Source: Paracoccaceae bacterium (GTDB lineage Bacteria > Pseudomonadota > Alphaproteobacteria > Rhodobacterales > Rhodobacteraceae). From it: a DNA stretch of 13,548 nucleotides. Shown here piece by piece: positions 1 through 6,729 of this stretch (the stretch's first letter is position 1; the number at the start of each line of letters is the position of its first letter). A program made the position numbers and the translations under genes. A model generated the notes under the pieces. It was not told the origin of the DNA, did not search any database, and worked only from the letters and a program-made list of their open reading frames with translations. The DNA is taken from positions 1-13,548 of the forward strand of contig JAAEZW010000024.1 in NCBI GenBank assembly GCA_018222665.1. Direction: 5' to 3'.

Positions 1-1052
1 TTGATGCAATGGGTGGCGATCTGGGACCGGCGGCGGTTGTCGCCGGTATTTCTCACTCTGCCAAAATAAATCCTAACCTACATTTCATTCTGCATGGATC
101 CAGGGTAGAGCTGCGCCTTCTGGTCAATCGCCGTCGTGTATTGGCGGGGCGCGTTGAAATCCGTGATGCGACGGATGTGGTCACGATGGATGACAAACCC
201 AGTCAAGTGCTGCGCACAGGGCGTAATACATCGATGTGGTCCGCGCTTGAGGCTGTGCGTGCAGGCGAAGCCGAGGTTTGCGTGTCCTGCGGAAACACAG
301 GCGCGCTGATGGCGATGAGCATGATCCGCCTGCGCAAACTTGAGGGTGTCAATCGGCCCGCGATTGCAGTTTTGTGGCCATCGCAAAATCCCACGGGCTT
401 TAACATTATGCTGGACGTGGGCGCAGACGTGCGTGCAGATGCGCGTGACCTGTGCCAATATGCGTTGATGGGCGTGTCCTATGCCCGCAACGGATTGGAC
501 ATCAAGTACCCACGTGTTGGGGTTTTGAACGTCGGCACCGAGGAACACAAAGGCCGCGCAGAATTGAAAGAGGCGCATGCGCTGATCGCATCGCTTGCAG
601 ATGATGCAAATTTTGAATTCGTCGGTTTTGTTGAAGGAGGCGATATCCCAGGCACAAAATGCGATGTTATCGTCACGGACGGGTTCACGGGCAATATCGC
701 ACTGAAAACGGGTGAAGGCACCGCAAATTTGATTGGAACGCTCTTGCGCGAAGCCTTTGCCTATACCCCCCTATCGCGCCTTGCCTCACTTTTGGCGCTA
801 ACCTCAATGCGGCGTTTGAAAAAACGGATTGATCCACGACGCGTCAATGGGGGTGTGTTTTTGGGCCTGAATGGTACCGTTGTAAAATCCCACGGATCTG
901 CGGATGCAACAGGCGTTTCAGCGGCGGTCAAGCTGGCATTCCAACTGGCCCAATCTGATTTTTCCAAGAAAGTCGCCGCACGGGTTGCATCCACCCCCAC
1001 ATTGGCGCAGGATGAGACAAAACCAAGCGAAAAAACAGGCGAACAAGAATGA
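1..1052 (+). CDS. plsX: Phosphate acyltransferase PlsX, 5' end cut by window edge
   Basis: PlsX converts acyl-ACP plus phosphate to acyl-phosphate, the donor for PlsY in membrane phospholipid synthesis. The reading frame is already open at the first base: codons before the internal ATG at 9 read D-A, giving the family's N-terminal D-A-M-G-G-D-L-G-P motif. The true start therefore lies a few codons upstream of the window, and ATG 9 is not the start. Further family marks are V-S-C-G-N-T-G-A-L-M near residues 92-101 and L-N-V-G-T-E-E-H-K-G near 173-182, counted from the ATG at 9. The visible part (about 350 aa) is close to the full family length. The stop overlaps the fabH start by 4 bases (ATGA), which suggests translational coupling, and the plsX-fabH order is classical. 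I am very confident of the identity. Confidence 0.96.
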   Translation, partial: DAMGGDLGPAAVVAGISHSAKINPNLHFILHGSRVELRLLVNRRRVLAGRVEIRDATDVVTMDDKPSQVLRTGRNTSMWSALEAVRAGEAEVCVSCGNTGALMAMSMIRLRKLEGVNRPAIAVLWPSQNPTGFNIMLDVGADVRADARDLCQYALMGVSYARNGLDIKYPRVGVLNVGTEEHKGRAELKEAHALIASLADDANFEFVGFVEGGDIPGTKCDVIVTDGFTGNIALKTGEGTANLIGTLLREAFAYTPLSRLASLLALTSMRRLKKRIDPRRVNGGVFLGLNGTVVKSHGSADATGVSAAVKLAFQLAQSDFSKKVAARVASTPTLAQDETKPSEKTGEQE

Positions 1053-2020
1053 CGATACGGGCGGTTGTACGTGGCATTGGACATTACCTACCTGAGCGCG
1101 TCGTGCCCAATTCTGAATTTGAAGACACCTTGGATACAAGCCATGAATGGATCGTATCACGTTCAGGAATTCATCAACGTCATTTCGCAGCCGAAAACGA
1201 AACGACATCCGATTTGGCCATCCACGCCGCCAATCGCGCATTGACCGCGGCGGGCATGGTGGCCGATGATTTGGATGCCATTATTGTGGCCACATCTACA
1301 GCTGATCTGACATTTCCATCGGCTGCAACCATGGTGCAAAATGGCCTTAGGATGACGCGTGGTTTCGCCTATGATGTGCAGGCGGTTTGCGCAGGGTTCG
1401 TATTCGCGCTTTCCACTGCGAATGCACAGATTGTATCGGGTCAGGCAAAGCGCGTCATGGTGATCGGTGCGGAAACATTTTCGCGCATCATGGATTGGCA
1501 GGATCGCACAACCTGTGTCCTCTTTGGCGATGGCGCTGGCGCCTTGATCCTAGAGGCCCAAGATGGCACGGGCGATAAATCGGATCGCGGCATTCTATCA
1601 GTTGATCTAAATTCTGACGGGCGCCACCGCGATATTTTATATGTGGACGGTGGTGTGTCGACGCAGACCACGGGGTACCTGCGCATGCAGGGCAAAGAGG
1701 TGTTTCGCCACGCTGTCGAAAAATTGGCAGCCACCGCACAAACCGCAATGGATCGTGCAAAAATCACCTCGGATGAGGTGGATTGGGTTGTCCCCCATCA
1801 GGCAAACATTCGCATCATTCAAGGCACCGCCAAAAAGATGAGCGTGCCAGATGAGCGGGTCGTGAAAACCGTGCAGAATCACGGAAATACATCGGCGGCA
1901 TCGATTCCTCTTGCCCTCTCTGTCGCGGTCAGTGAAGGCAAAATTCAACCCGGACAGGTGGTTGTAACCGAGGCAATTGGCGGCGGTCTGGCTTGGGGTG
2001 CGGTTGTTTTACGCTGGTAA
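1049..2020 (+). CDS. fabH: 3-oxoacyl-ACP synthase III (KAS III)
   Basis: FabH condenses acetyl-CoA (or another short acyl-CoA) with malonyl-ACP to start type II fatty-acid synthesis in the cytoplasm. The 323-aa length is normal for the family. The thiolase-fold catalytic triad is visible: Cys114 in D-V-Q-A-V-C-A-G-F, His250 in V-V-P-H-Q-A-N-I-R, and Asn280 in N-H-G-N-T-S-A-A-S. The C terminus ends in the usual G-G-G-L-A-W-G segment. The ATG lies inside the plsX stop (ATGA, 1049-1052), which fixes the start by coupling and makes plsX-fabH one transcript. ihfA follows after 103 bases that contain their own promoter-like element. The Cys-His-Asn triad distinguishes this enzyme from KAS I/II. Confidence 0.97.
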   Translation: MTIRAVVRGIGHYLPERVVPNSEFEDTLDTSHEWIVSRSGIHQRHFAAENETTSDLAIHAANRALTAAGMVADDLDAIIVATSTADLTFPSAATMVQNGLRMTRGFAYDVQAVCAGFVFALSTANAQIVSGQAKRVMVIGAETFSRIMDWQDRTTCVLFGDGAGALILEAQDGTGDKSDRGILSVDLNSDGRHRDILYVDGGVSTQTTGYLRMQGKEVFRHAVEKLAATAQTAMDRAKITSDEVDWVVPHQANIRIIQGTAKKMSVPDERVVKTVQNHGNTSAASIPLALSVAVSEGKIQPGQVVVTEAIGGGLAWGAVVLRW

Positions 2021-2049
2021 AACACATTTTTCCTAGAAATTAGCACTTT

Positions 2050-2069
2050 ATTGACCGAACTGGGTCAAT
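2050..2069. promoter_or_regulatory. Perfect 7-6-7 dyad upstream of ihfA
   Basis: The sequence shows a perfect inverted repeat: ATTGACC (2050-2056), spacer GAACTG, GGTCAAT (2063-2069). It lies 30 bases after the fabH stop and just upstream of the proposed ihfA -35 box. No T-tract follows it, so it is a poor intrinsic terminator and looks more like an operator half-site pair. It is too widely spaced for an FNR/FnrL site (TTGAT-N4-ATCAA). The protein that might bind it is unknown to me. Confidence 0.4.
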
Positions 2070-2072
2070 CGT

Positions 2073-2102
2073 TTGACTTGGAAAATTGCCAGCGGCTAAC
2101 AT
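2073..2102 (+). promoter_or_regulatory. Putative ihfA promoter
   Basis: A -35-like TTGACT (2073-2078) is separated by 18 bases from a -10-like TAACAT (2097-2102). A strong GGAGGG Shine-Dalgarno (2114-2119) then sits 4 bases before the ihfA ATG. The -35 match is good and the -10 is moderate. Placed this way, the mRNA leader would be short (about 15 bases). Confidence 0.4.
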
Positions 2103-2123
2103 ACATCGAAAACGGAGGGTGCT

Positions 2124-2426
2124 ATGTCCGAAAAAACTTTGACAAGAATGGACCTAAGCGAAGCTGTTTTTCGTGAAGTTGGTCTGTCACGTAACGAATC
2201 TGCGGATTTGGTTGAGAATGTTTTAAATCATGTAAGTGACGCGTTGGTTCGTGGGGAAAAAGTGAAGCTATCGTCGTTTGGGACGTTCAGCGTACGCGAT
2301 AAAAATGCGCGTGTTGGTCGGAACCCAAAAACAGGCCAAGAGGCCCCTATTCCGCCCAGACGTGTTTTAACGTTCCGCCCCTCCCATCTGATGAAAGAGC
2401 GTGTCGCCGAAGGAAACAAATCCTAA
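2124..2426 (+). CDS. ihfA: Integration host factor subunit alpha
   Basis: This is one subunit of the IHF heterodimer, a sequence-specific nucleoid protein that bends DNA sharply and serves recombination, replication and promoter architecture. The 100-aa length is typical. It has the HU/IHF signature: K-L-S-S-F-G-T-F (48-55), then the beta-arm G-R-N-P-K-T-G-Q with the DNA-intercalating proline at residue 68. The arm plus the specific N terminus (K-T-L-T-R-M-D-L) favour IhfA over IhfB or HU. A GGAGGG Shine-Dalgarno lies 4 bases upstream of the ATG. It is followed 21 bases later by a MerR-type gene, an association common in alphaproteobacteria. In other bacteria ihf genes are autoregulated; that is not demonstrated here. 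Confidence 0.95.
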   Translation: MSEKTLTRMDLSEAVFREVGLSRNESADLVENVLNHVSDALVRGEKVKLSSFGTFSVRDKNARVGRNPKTGQEAPIPPRRVLTFRPSHLMKERVAEGNKS

Positions 2427-2447
2427 CGCGAAAGGCTGCCAACGAAG

Positions 2448-3125
2448 ATGCCAAAATCTGCAGATGCATTCCGCACCATAAGCGAGGTTGCCGAATGGCT
2501 GGACCTGCCGACCCATGTATTGCGGTTCTGGGAAAGTAAGTTTTCGCAAATCAAACCAGTGAAACGCGCAGGCGGGCGTCGGTATTATCGCCCGCGTGAT
2601 ATGCAATTGATCGGTGGATTGAAAAAGCTGCTACACGATGATGGCATGACCATCCGTGGGGCACAAAAACTGCTGAAGGAAAACGGCGTTCAACATGTGA
2701 TTGATCTCTCTCCCACGCTGGAAGCAGGGCTTGAAGCAGAGATTGAGCCAACAGAAACAGTCACAGAAGCCCCCGTGGAAATGGTTGACATGACTGCGGA
2801 CATGGAAACCGATGCAGCACAACAAACGAAACAGGCCGACGACGTGCAAAAACCAACCACGCGCCCGAATGTGCGATTGGTCGAAAAAGAAGATGACGAT
2901 CAATTTGATCTCTTCGCCAACAGCCCAAGTGAAAATTTCTGGACGAAGGACGGTCAAACAGAGGCAGAAGCCGCGGCAGAGCCAGATGCGCATGCTGATC
3001 CCGCCCCCCTTCCCGACACACGCGCGGATCAATTGTTGGAAGCGGCACAGCGTGGTACACTGTCCCCCGCGGCGATCGAAACCCTATTAACGCGGGTTCA
3101 TGGCGCGATCGCGCGCCGCGCATAA
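2448..3125 (+). CDS. MerR-family transcriptional regulator, cysteine-free
   Basis: The 225-aa protein has an N-terminal MerR winged helix-turn-helix at about residues 9-77: [20 protein letters not shown] at the start, then the wing [10 protein letters not shown]. It contains no cysteine, so metal sensing through Cys ligands as in MerR/CueR is unlikely. Residues from about 85 to 195 are acidic and low in complexity (many E, D, T, A), probably a flexible linker. They contain D-D-D-Q-F-D-L-F, and a short helical tail (about 198-225) follows. The gene lies 21 bases after ihfA and probably shares its transcript. Proteins of this kind directly downstream of ihfA are common in alphaproteobacteria, but I know of no defined regulon. 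The Shine-Dalgarno is weak (AAAGG at 2431-2435, 12 bases before the ATG). Confidence 0.88.
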   Translation: MPKSADAFRTISEVAEWLDLPTHVLRFWESKFSQIKPVKRAGGRRYYRPRDMQLIGGLKKLLHDDGMTIRGAQKLLKENGVQHVIDLSPTLEAGLEAEIEPTETVTEAPVEMVDMTADMETDAAQQTKQADDVQKPTTRPNVRLVEKEDDDQFDLFANSPSENFWTKDGQTEAEAAAEPDAHADPAPLPDTRADQLLEAAQRGTLSPAAIETLLTRVHGAIARRA

Positions 3126-3154
3126 GGTTTTCGCCCGCAAACGTAAATTTGCCC

Positions 3155-3182
3155 TTGTCCTTCGGATAAAAACCGCTATCAC
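3155..3182 (+). promoter_or_regulatory. Putative promoter of tRNA-Pro
   Basis: A -35-like TTGTCC (3155-3160), a 16-base spacer and a -10-like TATCAC (3177-3182) place a start site about 7 bases before the tRNA 5' end, as is usual for a stand-alone tRNA gene. This was found by eye and the boxes match the consensus only in part. Confidence 0.35.
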
Positions 3183-3195
3183 AGCGATATAGCAT

Positions 3196-3272
3196 CGGGC
3201 TATAGCGCAGTCTGGTAGCGCGTCCGTCTGGGGGACGGGAGGTCGTAGGTTCGAATCCTGCTAGCCCGACCA
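3196..3272 (+). tRNA. tRNA-Pro, anticodon GGG
   Basis: The 77-base cloverleaf can be folded by hand. The acceptor stem is CGGGCTA (3196-3202) with TAGCCCG (3262-3268), discriminator A3269, and an encoded CCA at 3270-3272. The anticodon stem TCCGT/ACGGG (3223-3227/3235-3239) closes the loop CTGGGGG, so the anticodon GGG is at 3230-3232. The T stem GTAGG/CCTGC (3245-3249/3257-3261) closes the loop TTCGAAT. It decodes CCC and CCU proline codons. The gene is intact and I see no copy of its 3' end nearby that would suggest an integrated element. Confidence 0.96.
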
Positions 3273-3275
3273 ACA

Positions 3276-3310
3276 AAAACGCCCTAGGCTATGCCTTGGG
3301 CGTTTTGTTT
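3276..3310 (+). terminator. Intrinsic terminator after tRNA-Pro
   Basis: AAAACGCCC (3276-3284) pairs perfectly with GGGCGTTTT (3298-3306). Inside it AGGC (3286-3289) pairs with GCCT (3293-3296) across one T-T mismatch and a TAT loop. The descending arm ends TTTTGTTT. This is a strong rho-independent terminator beginning 4 bases after the tRNA CCA. Its T-tract ends only 2 bases before the Shine-Dalgarno stretch of the next gene. Confidence 0.88.
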
Positions 3311-3312
3311 AT

Positions 3313-3320
3313 AAAGGAGG
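3313..3320 (+). promoter_or_regulatory. Strong Shine-Dalgarno fixing a GTG start
   Basis: AAAGGAGG at 3313-3320 is a near-perfect anti-16S match, 7 bases before GTG 3328. It decides the GTG as the start of the deaminase gene. The sequence directly follows the T-tract of the tRNA terminator, leaving no room for a separate promoter between the two. Confidence 0.8.
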
Positions 3321-3327
3321 CCACAAC

Positions 3328-4398
3328 GTGACTGGTGTTTTACCAAATCAAACCATCGCCGCACTGATTGACAGCGGACAGATCACGATTGATGCCCCTT
3401 TGGCCGAAGGACAAATTCAACCCGCCAGTCTGGATTTACGTTTAGGAACAAAGGCATGGCGCGTGCGCGCCTCCTTTCTTGCGGGGAATGGTCGTCGTGT
3501 TGCGGATCGGTTGCAAGATTTTGAAATGCATCAGATCGACCTGTCCCAAGGGGCGGTTTTGGAAAAGGGTTGCGTTTATGTTGTCCCTTTGATGGAGGGG
3601 CTTGCCCTGCCCCAAAGCATTACAGCGGTCGCAAACGCCAAAAGCTCAACAGGACGACTTGATCTGTTGACCCGTATCATCACGGATGACGGGACAGAGT
3701 TTGATCGCATTCCTGCGGGATACACTGGGCCGATTTATGCGGAAATCTGCCCACGTTCCTTTTCGGTTTTGGTGCGCCCTGGCATGCGCCTTAATCAAAT
3801 TCGGTTCCGCGTGGGACACGCCATTTTGTCAGATGCGGAACTGATCACCCTGCATGAAACGCAAAAATTGGTGTCAGGTGAGGCCGTGATTGACGATGGT
3901 TTGGGATTTTCTGTTGATCTGAAACCAACCACAGGTGATTTGGTCGGCTATCGCGCAAAACCGCATACGGGCGTGATTGATTTGGATAAAAGCGGCCACT
4001 ATAACCCACGCGAATTTTGGGAAGACATTCGCAGCAGCGATGGTCAAATCATATTGGACCCCGGCGCATTTTATATCCTTGTCAGCCAGGAGGCGGTTCA
4101 CATTCCCCCCATGTATGCGGCTGAAATGGCACCGTTTTTGGCAATGGTCGGTGAATTTCGCGTGCATTATGCTGGCTTTTTTGATCCGGGCTTTGGCCAT
4201 GACGCCGCGGGCGGCACAGGATCGCGCGGTGTGCTAGAAGTGCGGTGTCACGAGGCACCGTTTGTTTTGGAACATGGCCAAGTTGTGGGACGTTTGGTTT
4301 ACGAACGAATGCAGGAACTGCCCACACAACTTTACGGCGCGGCGCTGAAATCAAACTATCAGGGCCAAGGGTTAAAGTTGTCTAAGCACTTTAAGTAG
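3328..4398 (+). CDS. dcd: Double-length dCTP deaminase family protein
   Basis: The predicted role is deamination of dCTP to dUTP for dTMP synthesis. At 356 aa it is about twice the length of ordinary Dcd (about 190 aa) and reads as two dUTPase-fold halves, a form known in alphaproteobacteria. Half 1 (to about 180) has Q-P-A-S-L-D-L-R-L-G (31-40), the catalytic-type A-K-S-S-T-G-R-L (104-111) with Ser107 and Arg110, and Glu139 in Y-A-E-I-C-P. Half 2 (about 200-356) has F-F-D-P-G-F-G (284-290) and Glu304 in V-L-E-V. It has A-P-F-L-A-M where half 1 has S-S-x-x-R. The start is a GTG with a strong SD. It follows the tRNA-Pro terminator directly, and an AT-rich gap follows. The fold is confident; which reaction each half performs is inference. 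Confidence 0.88.
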   Translation: MTGVLPNQTIAALIDSGQITIDAPLAEGQIQPASLDLRLGTKAWRVRASFLAGNGRRVADRLQDFEMHQIDLSQGAVLEKGCVYVVPLMEGLALPQSITAVANAKSSTGRLDLLTRIITDDGTEFDRIPAGYTGPIYAEICPRSFSVLVRPGMRLNQIRFRVGHAILSDAELITLHETQKLVSGEAVIDDGLGFSVDLKPTTGDLVGYRAKPHTGVIDLDKSGHYNPREFWEDIRSSDGQIILDPGAFYILVSQEAVHIPPMYAAEMAPFLAMVGEFRVHYAGFFDPGFGHDAAGGTGSRGVLEVRCHEAPFVLEHGQVVGRLVYERMQELPTQLYGAALKSNYQGQGLKLSKHFK

Positions 4399-4427
4399 AC
4401 AAAATTCGAAAATTAAATTACCCTGGA

Positions 4428-4449
4428 TTGTATAACATTATTTATACAA
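4428..4449. promoter_or_regulatory. Perfect 8-6-8 palindrome before glycosyltransferase
   Basis: TTGTATAA (4428-4435), spacer CATTAT, TTATACAA (4442-4449) form a perfect inverted repeat in the AT-rich 66-base gap after the deaminase gene, ending 15 bases before the glycosyltransferase ATG. The arms themselves contain -10-like hexamers (TATAAC, TATACA). A bound dimeric repressor would therefore overlap the promoter or start site. The stem is almost all A-T and no clear T-run follows directly, so a terminator is less likely. The binding protein is unknown. Confidence 0.45.
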
Positions 4450-4464
4450 CTCAGTTAATATTTT

Positions 4465-5277
4465 ATGAATTTTGAACATCTGTGCATGAAATCTTTCGTG
4501 GATAACGGATATAAATTTCACTTGTTCACCAAAGGTCCCGTCGACAACATACCTGATTGTGTCGAACACCACGACGCAGGTGAAATACATCAAAAATCCG
4601 ATATTCAAAGCGCCGATATGCGATATTCTAACGGCTTTTATTCTGATATTTGGCGCGTACATCTGTTCCAAAAAATCGATTTCATGTGGGTTGATTTGGA
4701 TGTCTATTGCCTGCGCCCCATCGATTATGAAAAAGAGTATAATTTTGGGATCAACTATAAAAAGGGCACCGTAAACAACTGTGTCCTGAAAATACCAAGT
4801 CACTCCGTCGCACCGTATCTTGTGCGCAATTTCCTTGAGACGCGGGTTCCGATTCCATTCTGGTGGCGCAAACCGCGTCTTGACCCACTGTTGAACCACA
4901 TTTCAGAGGGTAATTTGCCAACGCTGAATTCACTGCCTTGGACGACAACTGGCCCAAATGTGTTGACATGGGCCCTGCGTACAACGGGTGAAATCAACAA
5001 CGGACAACATTTTTCGCGCTATTGGCATTTTGATTCCGCTTTGAACCACGAATACCTAAACCCAGACTCAGAGCTTGAGGCGAGCCCCGTGCGCTTTATT
5101 CACCTGTTTGGATCAACAAAACTGCACCTGCGCGACGCCTACTATCAGGGAATTCCGCCTCAAGGGTCCTACATGCAAAAAATTTGTGATCTCCACAATA
5201 TTTTGCCTGAAACCGCCCCTATTCCCAACTATCAGGCGGACCCGCTGTTGACGAATGAAACGAAAATTCCTGCTTAG
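4465..5277 (+). CDS. Putative DxD-type glycosyltransferase, short N terminus
   Basis: This 270-aa protein resembles sugar-transferases of the GT32/capsule-synthesis kind. It has S-D-I-W-R (60-64) followed by W-V-D-L-D-V-Y-C-L-R-P (75-85), with the metal/nucleotide-sugar DxD at Asp77-Asp79. A later N-N-C-V-L-K-I-P segment is typical of the same fold. Substrate and product are unknown; surface polysaccharide decoration is a guess. It has no signal peptide or membrane segment. Relatives usually begin with a strand carrying a W-x-G motif before the E-x-L-C-x-K-S-F helix. Here the protein starts almost at that helix, an in-frame TAA lies 9 bases upstream of the ATG, and no Shine-Dalgarno is visible. 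It may be N-terminally truncated. The stop overlaps the scpB stop by 4 bases (convergent). Confidence 0.75.
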   Translation: MNFEHLCMKSFVDNGYKFHLFTKGPVDNIPDCVEHHDAGEIHQKSDIQSADMRYSNGFYSDIWRVHLFQKIDFMWVDLDVYCLRPIDYEKEYNFGINYKKGTVNNCVLKIPSHSVAPYLVRNFLETRVPIPFWWRKPRLDPLLNHISEGNLPTLNSLPWTTTGPNVLTWALRTTGEINNGQHFSRYWHFDSALNHEYLNPDSELEASPVRFIHLFGSTKLHLRDAYYQGIPPQGSYMQKICDLHNILPETAPIPNYQADPLLTNETKIPA

Positions 5278-5909
5278 TCCTCAAACAACTCCGTTTGATC
5301 TTCGTCCTCGTCCGTTGGGGTGGGCTCAACAGGGGGTGGGCGGCTTTCTAACAGCCCGGCGGAACGCAGTTCTTTCAAACCTGGCAGATCACGTGCGCTT
5401 TCTAGGCCAAAGTGATCAAGGAAATTCTGTGTCACCACAAATGTTACCGGTCGCCCGGGGGTCATACGGCGGCGGCCAAAACGGATCCAATCCATTTCGA
5501 TCAGCAAATCAATGGTGCCGCGCGACACGGTTACCCCGCGAATTTCCTCAATCTCGGCACGTGTGACAGGTTGGTGATAGGCGATGATGGCCAGCGTTTC
5601 GATGGCCGCACGCGATAATTTGCGGGTTTCAACCGTTTCTTTTTGCATCAAGAAACCCAAATCGCCCGCTGTGCGAAAGGCCCATGCCTCGCCCACGCGC
5701 ATGACATGCACACCGCGCCCCTCATAGCGTTTTTGCAGATGCACCAAGGCCTCTGCCGCATCGCAGCCATGTGGCATACGATCATTCAACTCTTTCACGC
5801 TGACAGGATCTGCCGAGGCAAATAAAATGGCCTCTACCATACGCTCTTGTTCGCCCATGGGGGGCGCCTCAAACAGAGTATCGGTTGCATTTACCTCGGG
5901 TTCACTCAT
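5274..5909 (-). CDS. scpB: Segregation and condensation protein B
   Basis: ScpB is the winged-helix (kite) subunit that binds ScpA and, with SMC, forms the bacterial condensin that organises and segregates the chromosome. The 211-aa length is usual. Two winged-helix units are visible. The second carries the family hallmark R-A-A-I-E-T-L-A-I-I-A-Y-H-Q-P-V-T-R (about 100-117) and R-G-T-I-D-L-L-I, then P-G-R-P-V-T-F-V-V-T and F-L-D-H-F-G-L. The acidic tail (E-D-E-D-Q-T-E-L-F-E-D) is typical of proteobacterial members. Its start overlaps the scpA end by 8 bases, so the pair is translationally coupled and probably made together. Downstream it meets the glycosyltransferase gene tail-to-tail with a 4-base overlap and no terminator. 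Confidence 0.96.
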   Translation of the reverse strand: MSEPEVNATDTLFEAPPMGEQERMVEAILFASADPVSVKELNDRMPHGCDAAEALVHLQKRYEGRGVHVMRVGEAWAFRTAGDLGFLMQKETVETRKLSRAAIETLAIIAYHQPVTRAEIEEIRGVTVSRGTIDLLIEMDWIRFGRRRMTPGRPVTFVVTQNFLDHFGLESARDLPGLKELRSAGLLESRPPPVEPTPTDEDEDQTELFED

Positions 5910-6708
5910 TCTCTTGTGCCTTTCTGCGCAATTCTAGCGGGGCAAATGTTTCACTTTGGCGCAACTCTACTTTGCCAGCCTTGGCCAATTCAAGCGAGGC
6001 TGCGAATGTCGATGCGGTTGCCGCGCGACGGCGCATGGGGGATGCGCCCCATCCATCGGGCAGATAGCTTGAGATATCGACCCAATCGACGGCAAATCCG
6101 ATCAATCCACGCATACGTTCCAACGCCTCTTCCATCGTAAAAATATCGTTGCGATCCATGACAAAGGGGCGAAATTCATCCCGGGTGCGAATACGGGAAT
6201 AGGCCTGCATCAAGTCCAACAAATTGGCGGTGTAATTCACCGTACGCACGGTTTCGACGTTTTCTGGAATACCACGCACGAAAAAATCGCGCCCCTTTTG
6301 ATCCCGTGCCATAAGGCGCGCGGCGCAATTCCGCATCGCCTGAAGCCGTTCAAGCTGAAACGCAAGATGTGCGGCCATTTCTTCGCCGCTTGGGCCCTCA
6401 TCCGCGGGATCAGGGGGTAGCAATAGGCGTGATTTCAAAAAGGCCAGCCAGGCCGCCATCACCAAATAATCCGCGGCCAATTCAATTCGCAACGCTTTGG
6501 CCCGTTCAACGAAATCCAAATACTGTTGTGCCAGTTCCAAAATGGAAATGCGCATCAAATCAACCTTTTGCGTGCGCGACAGGGTCAATAACAGATCAAG
6601 CGGCCCTTCAAACCCATCCACATCCACAATCAGCGCTTCGGCCGACAATCTGTCAGACACGGATTGCGCGTCATCGTTGGACGGAAATAGATCGTGATGC
6701 TCGCTCAT
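5902..6708 (-). CDS. scpA: Segregation and condensation protein A
   Basis: ScpA is the kleisin that bridges the SMC heads and recruits ScpB in bacterial condensin. The 268-aa protein has the N-terminal kleisin helix D-G-F-E-G-P-L-D-L-L-L-T-L (about 31-43), with I-S-I-L-E-L-A-Q-Q-Y and A-A-D-Y-L-V-M-A-A-W-L after it. A short C-terminal winged helix near R-R-A-A-T-A-S-T-F-A-A-S-L-E-L follows, the part that contacts the SMC head. An AGGA Shine-Dalgarno precedes the ATG. It lies 21 bases after nagZ and overlaps scpB by 8 bases, in line with one operon. Confidence 0.95.
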   Translation of the reverse strand: MSEHHDLFPSNDDAQSVSDRLSAEALIVDVDGFEGPLDLLLTLSRTQKVDLMRISILELAQQYLDFVERAKALRIELAADYLVMAAWLAFLKSRLLLPPDPADEGPSGEEMAAHLAFQLERLQAMRNCAARLMARDQKGRDFFVRGIPENVETVRTVNYTANLLDLMQAYSRIRTRDEFRPFVMDRNDIFTMEEALERMRGLIGFAVDWVDISSYLPDGWGASPMRRRAATASTFAASLELAKAGKVELRQSETFAPLELRRKAQENE

Positions 6709-6729
6709 GTTTCCTGGTTCTGTTTTGCG

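Noticed and set aside
9..11. ATG 9 as the start of plsX
   Set aside because: The frame is open upstream and the preceding codons give D-A, completing the conserved D-A-M-G-G-D motif, so the start lies outside the window.
2050..2069. The dyad before ihfA as a terminator of fabH
   Set aside because: The stem is only 7 base pairs and no T-run follows.
2761..3276. A 171-aa open frame on the minus strand over the merR 3' part and the tRNA, starting M-L-V-G-L-A-G-F-E-P-T-T-S-R-P-P-D
   Set aside because: The conserved-looking start is simply the antisense translation of the tRNA-Pro gene, a well-known false ORF; the rest is the shadow of merR.
3196..3330. tRNA-Pro as attachment site of an integrated element covering the deaminase and glycosyltransferase
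   Set aside because: No integrase gene is present, and I found no repeat of the tRNA 3' end downstream within the window.
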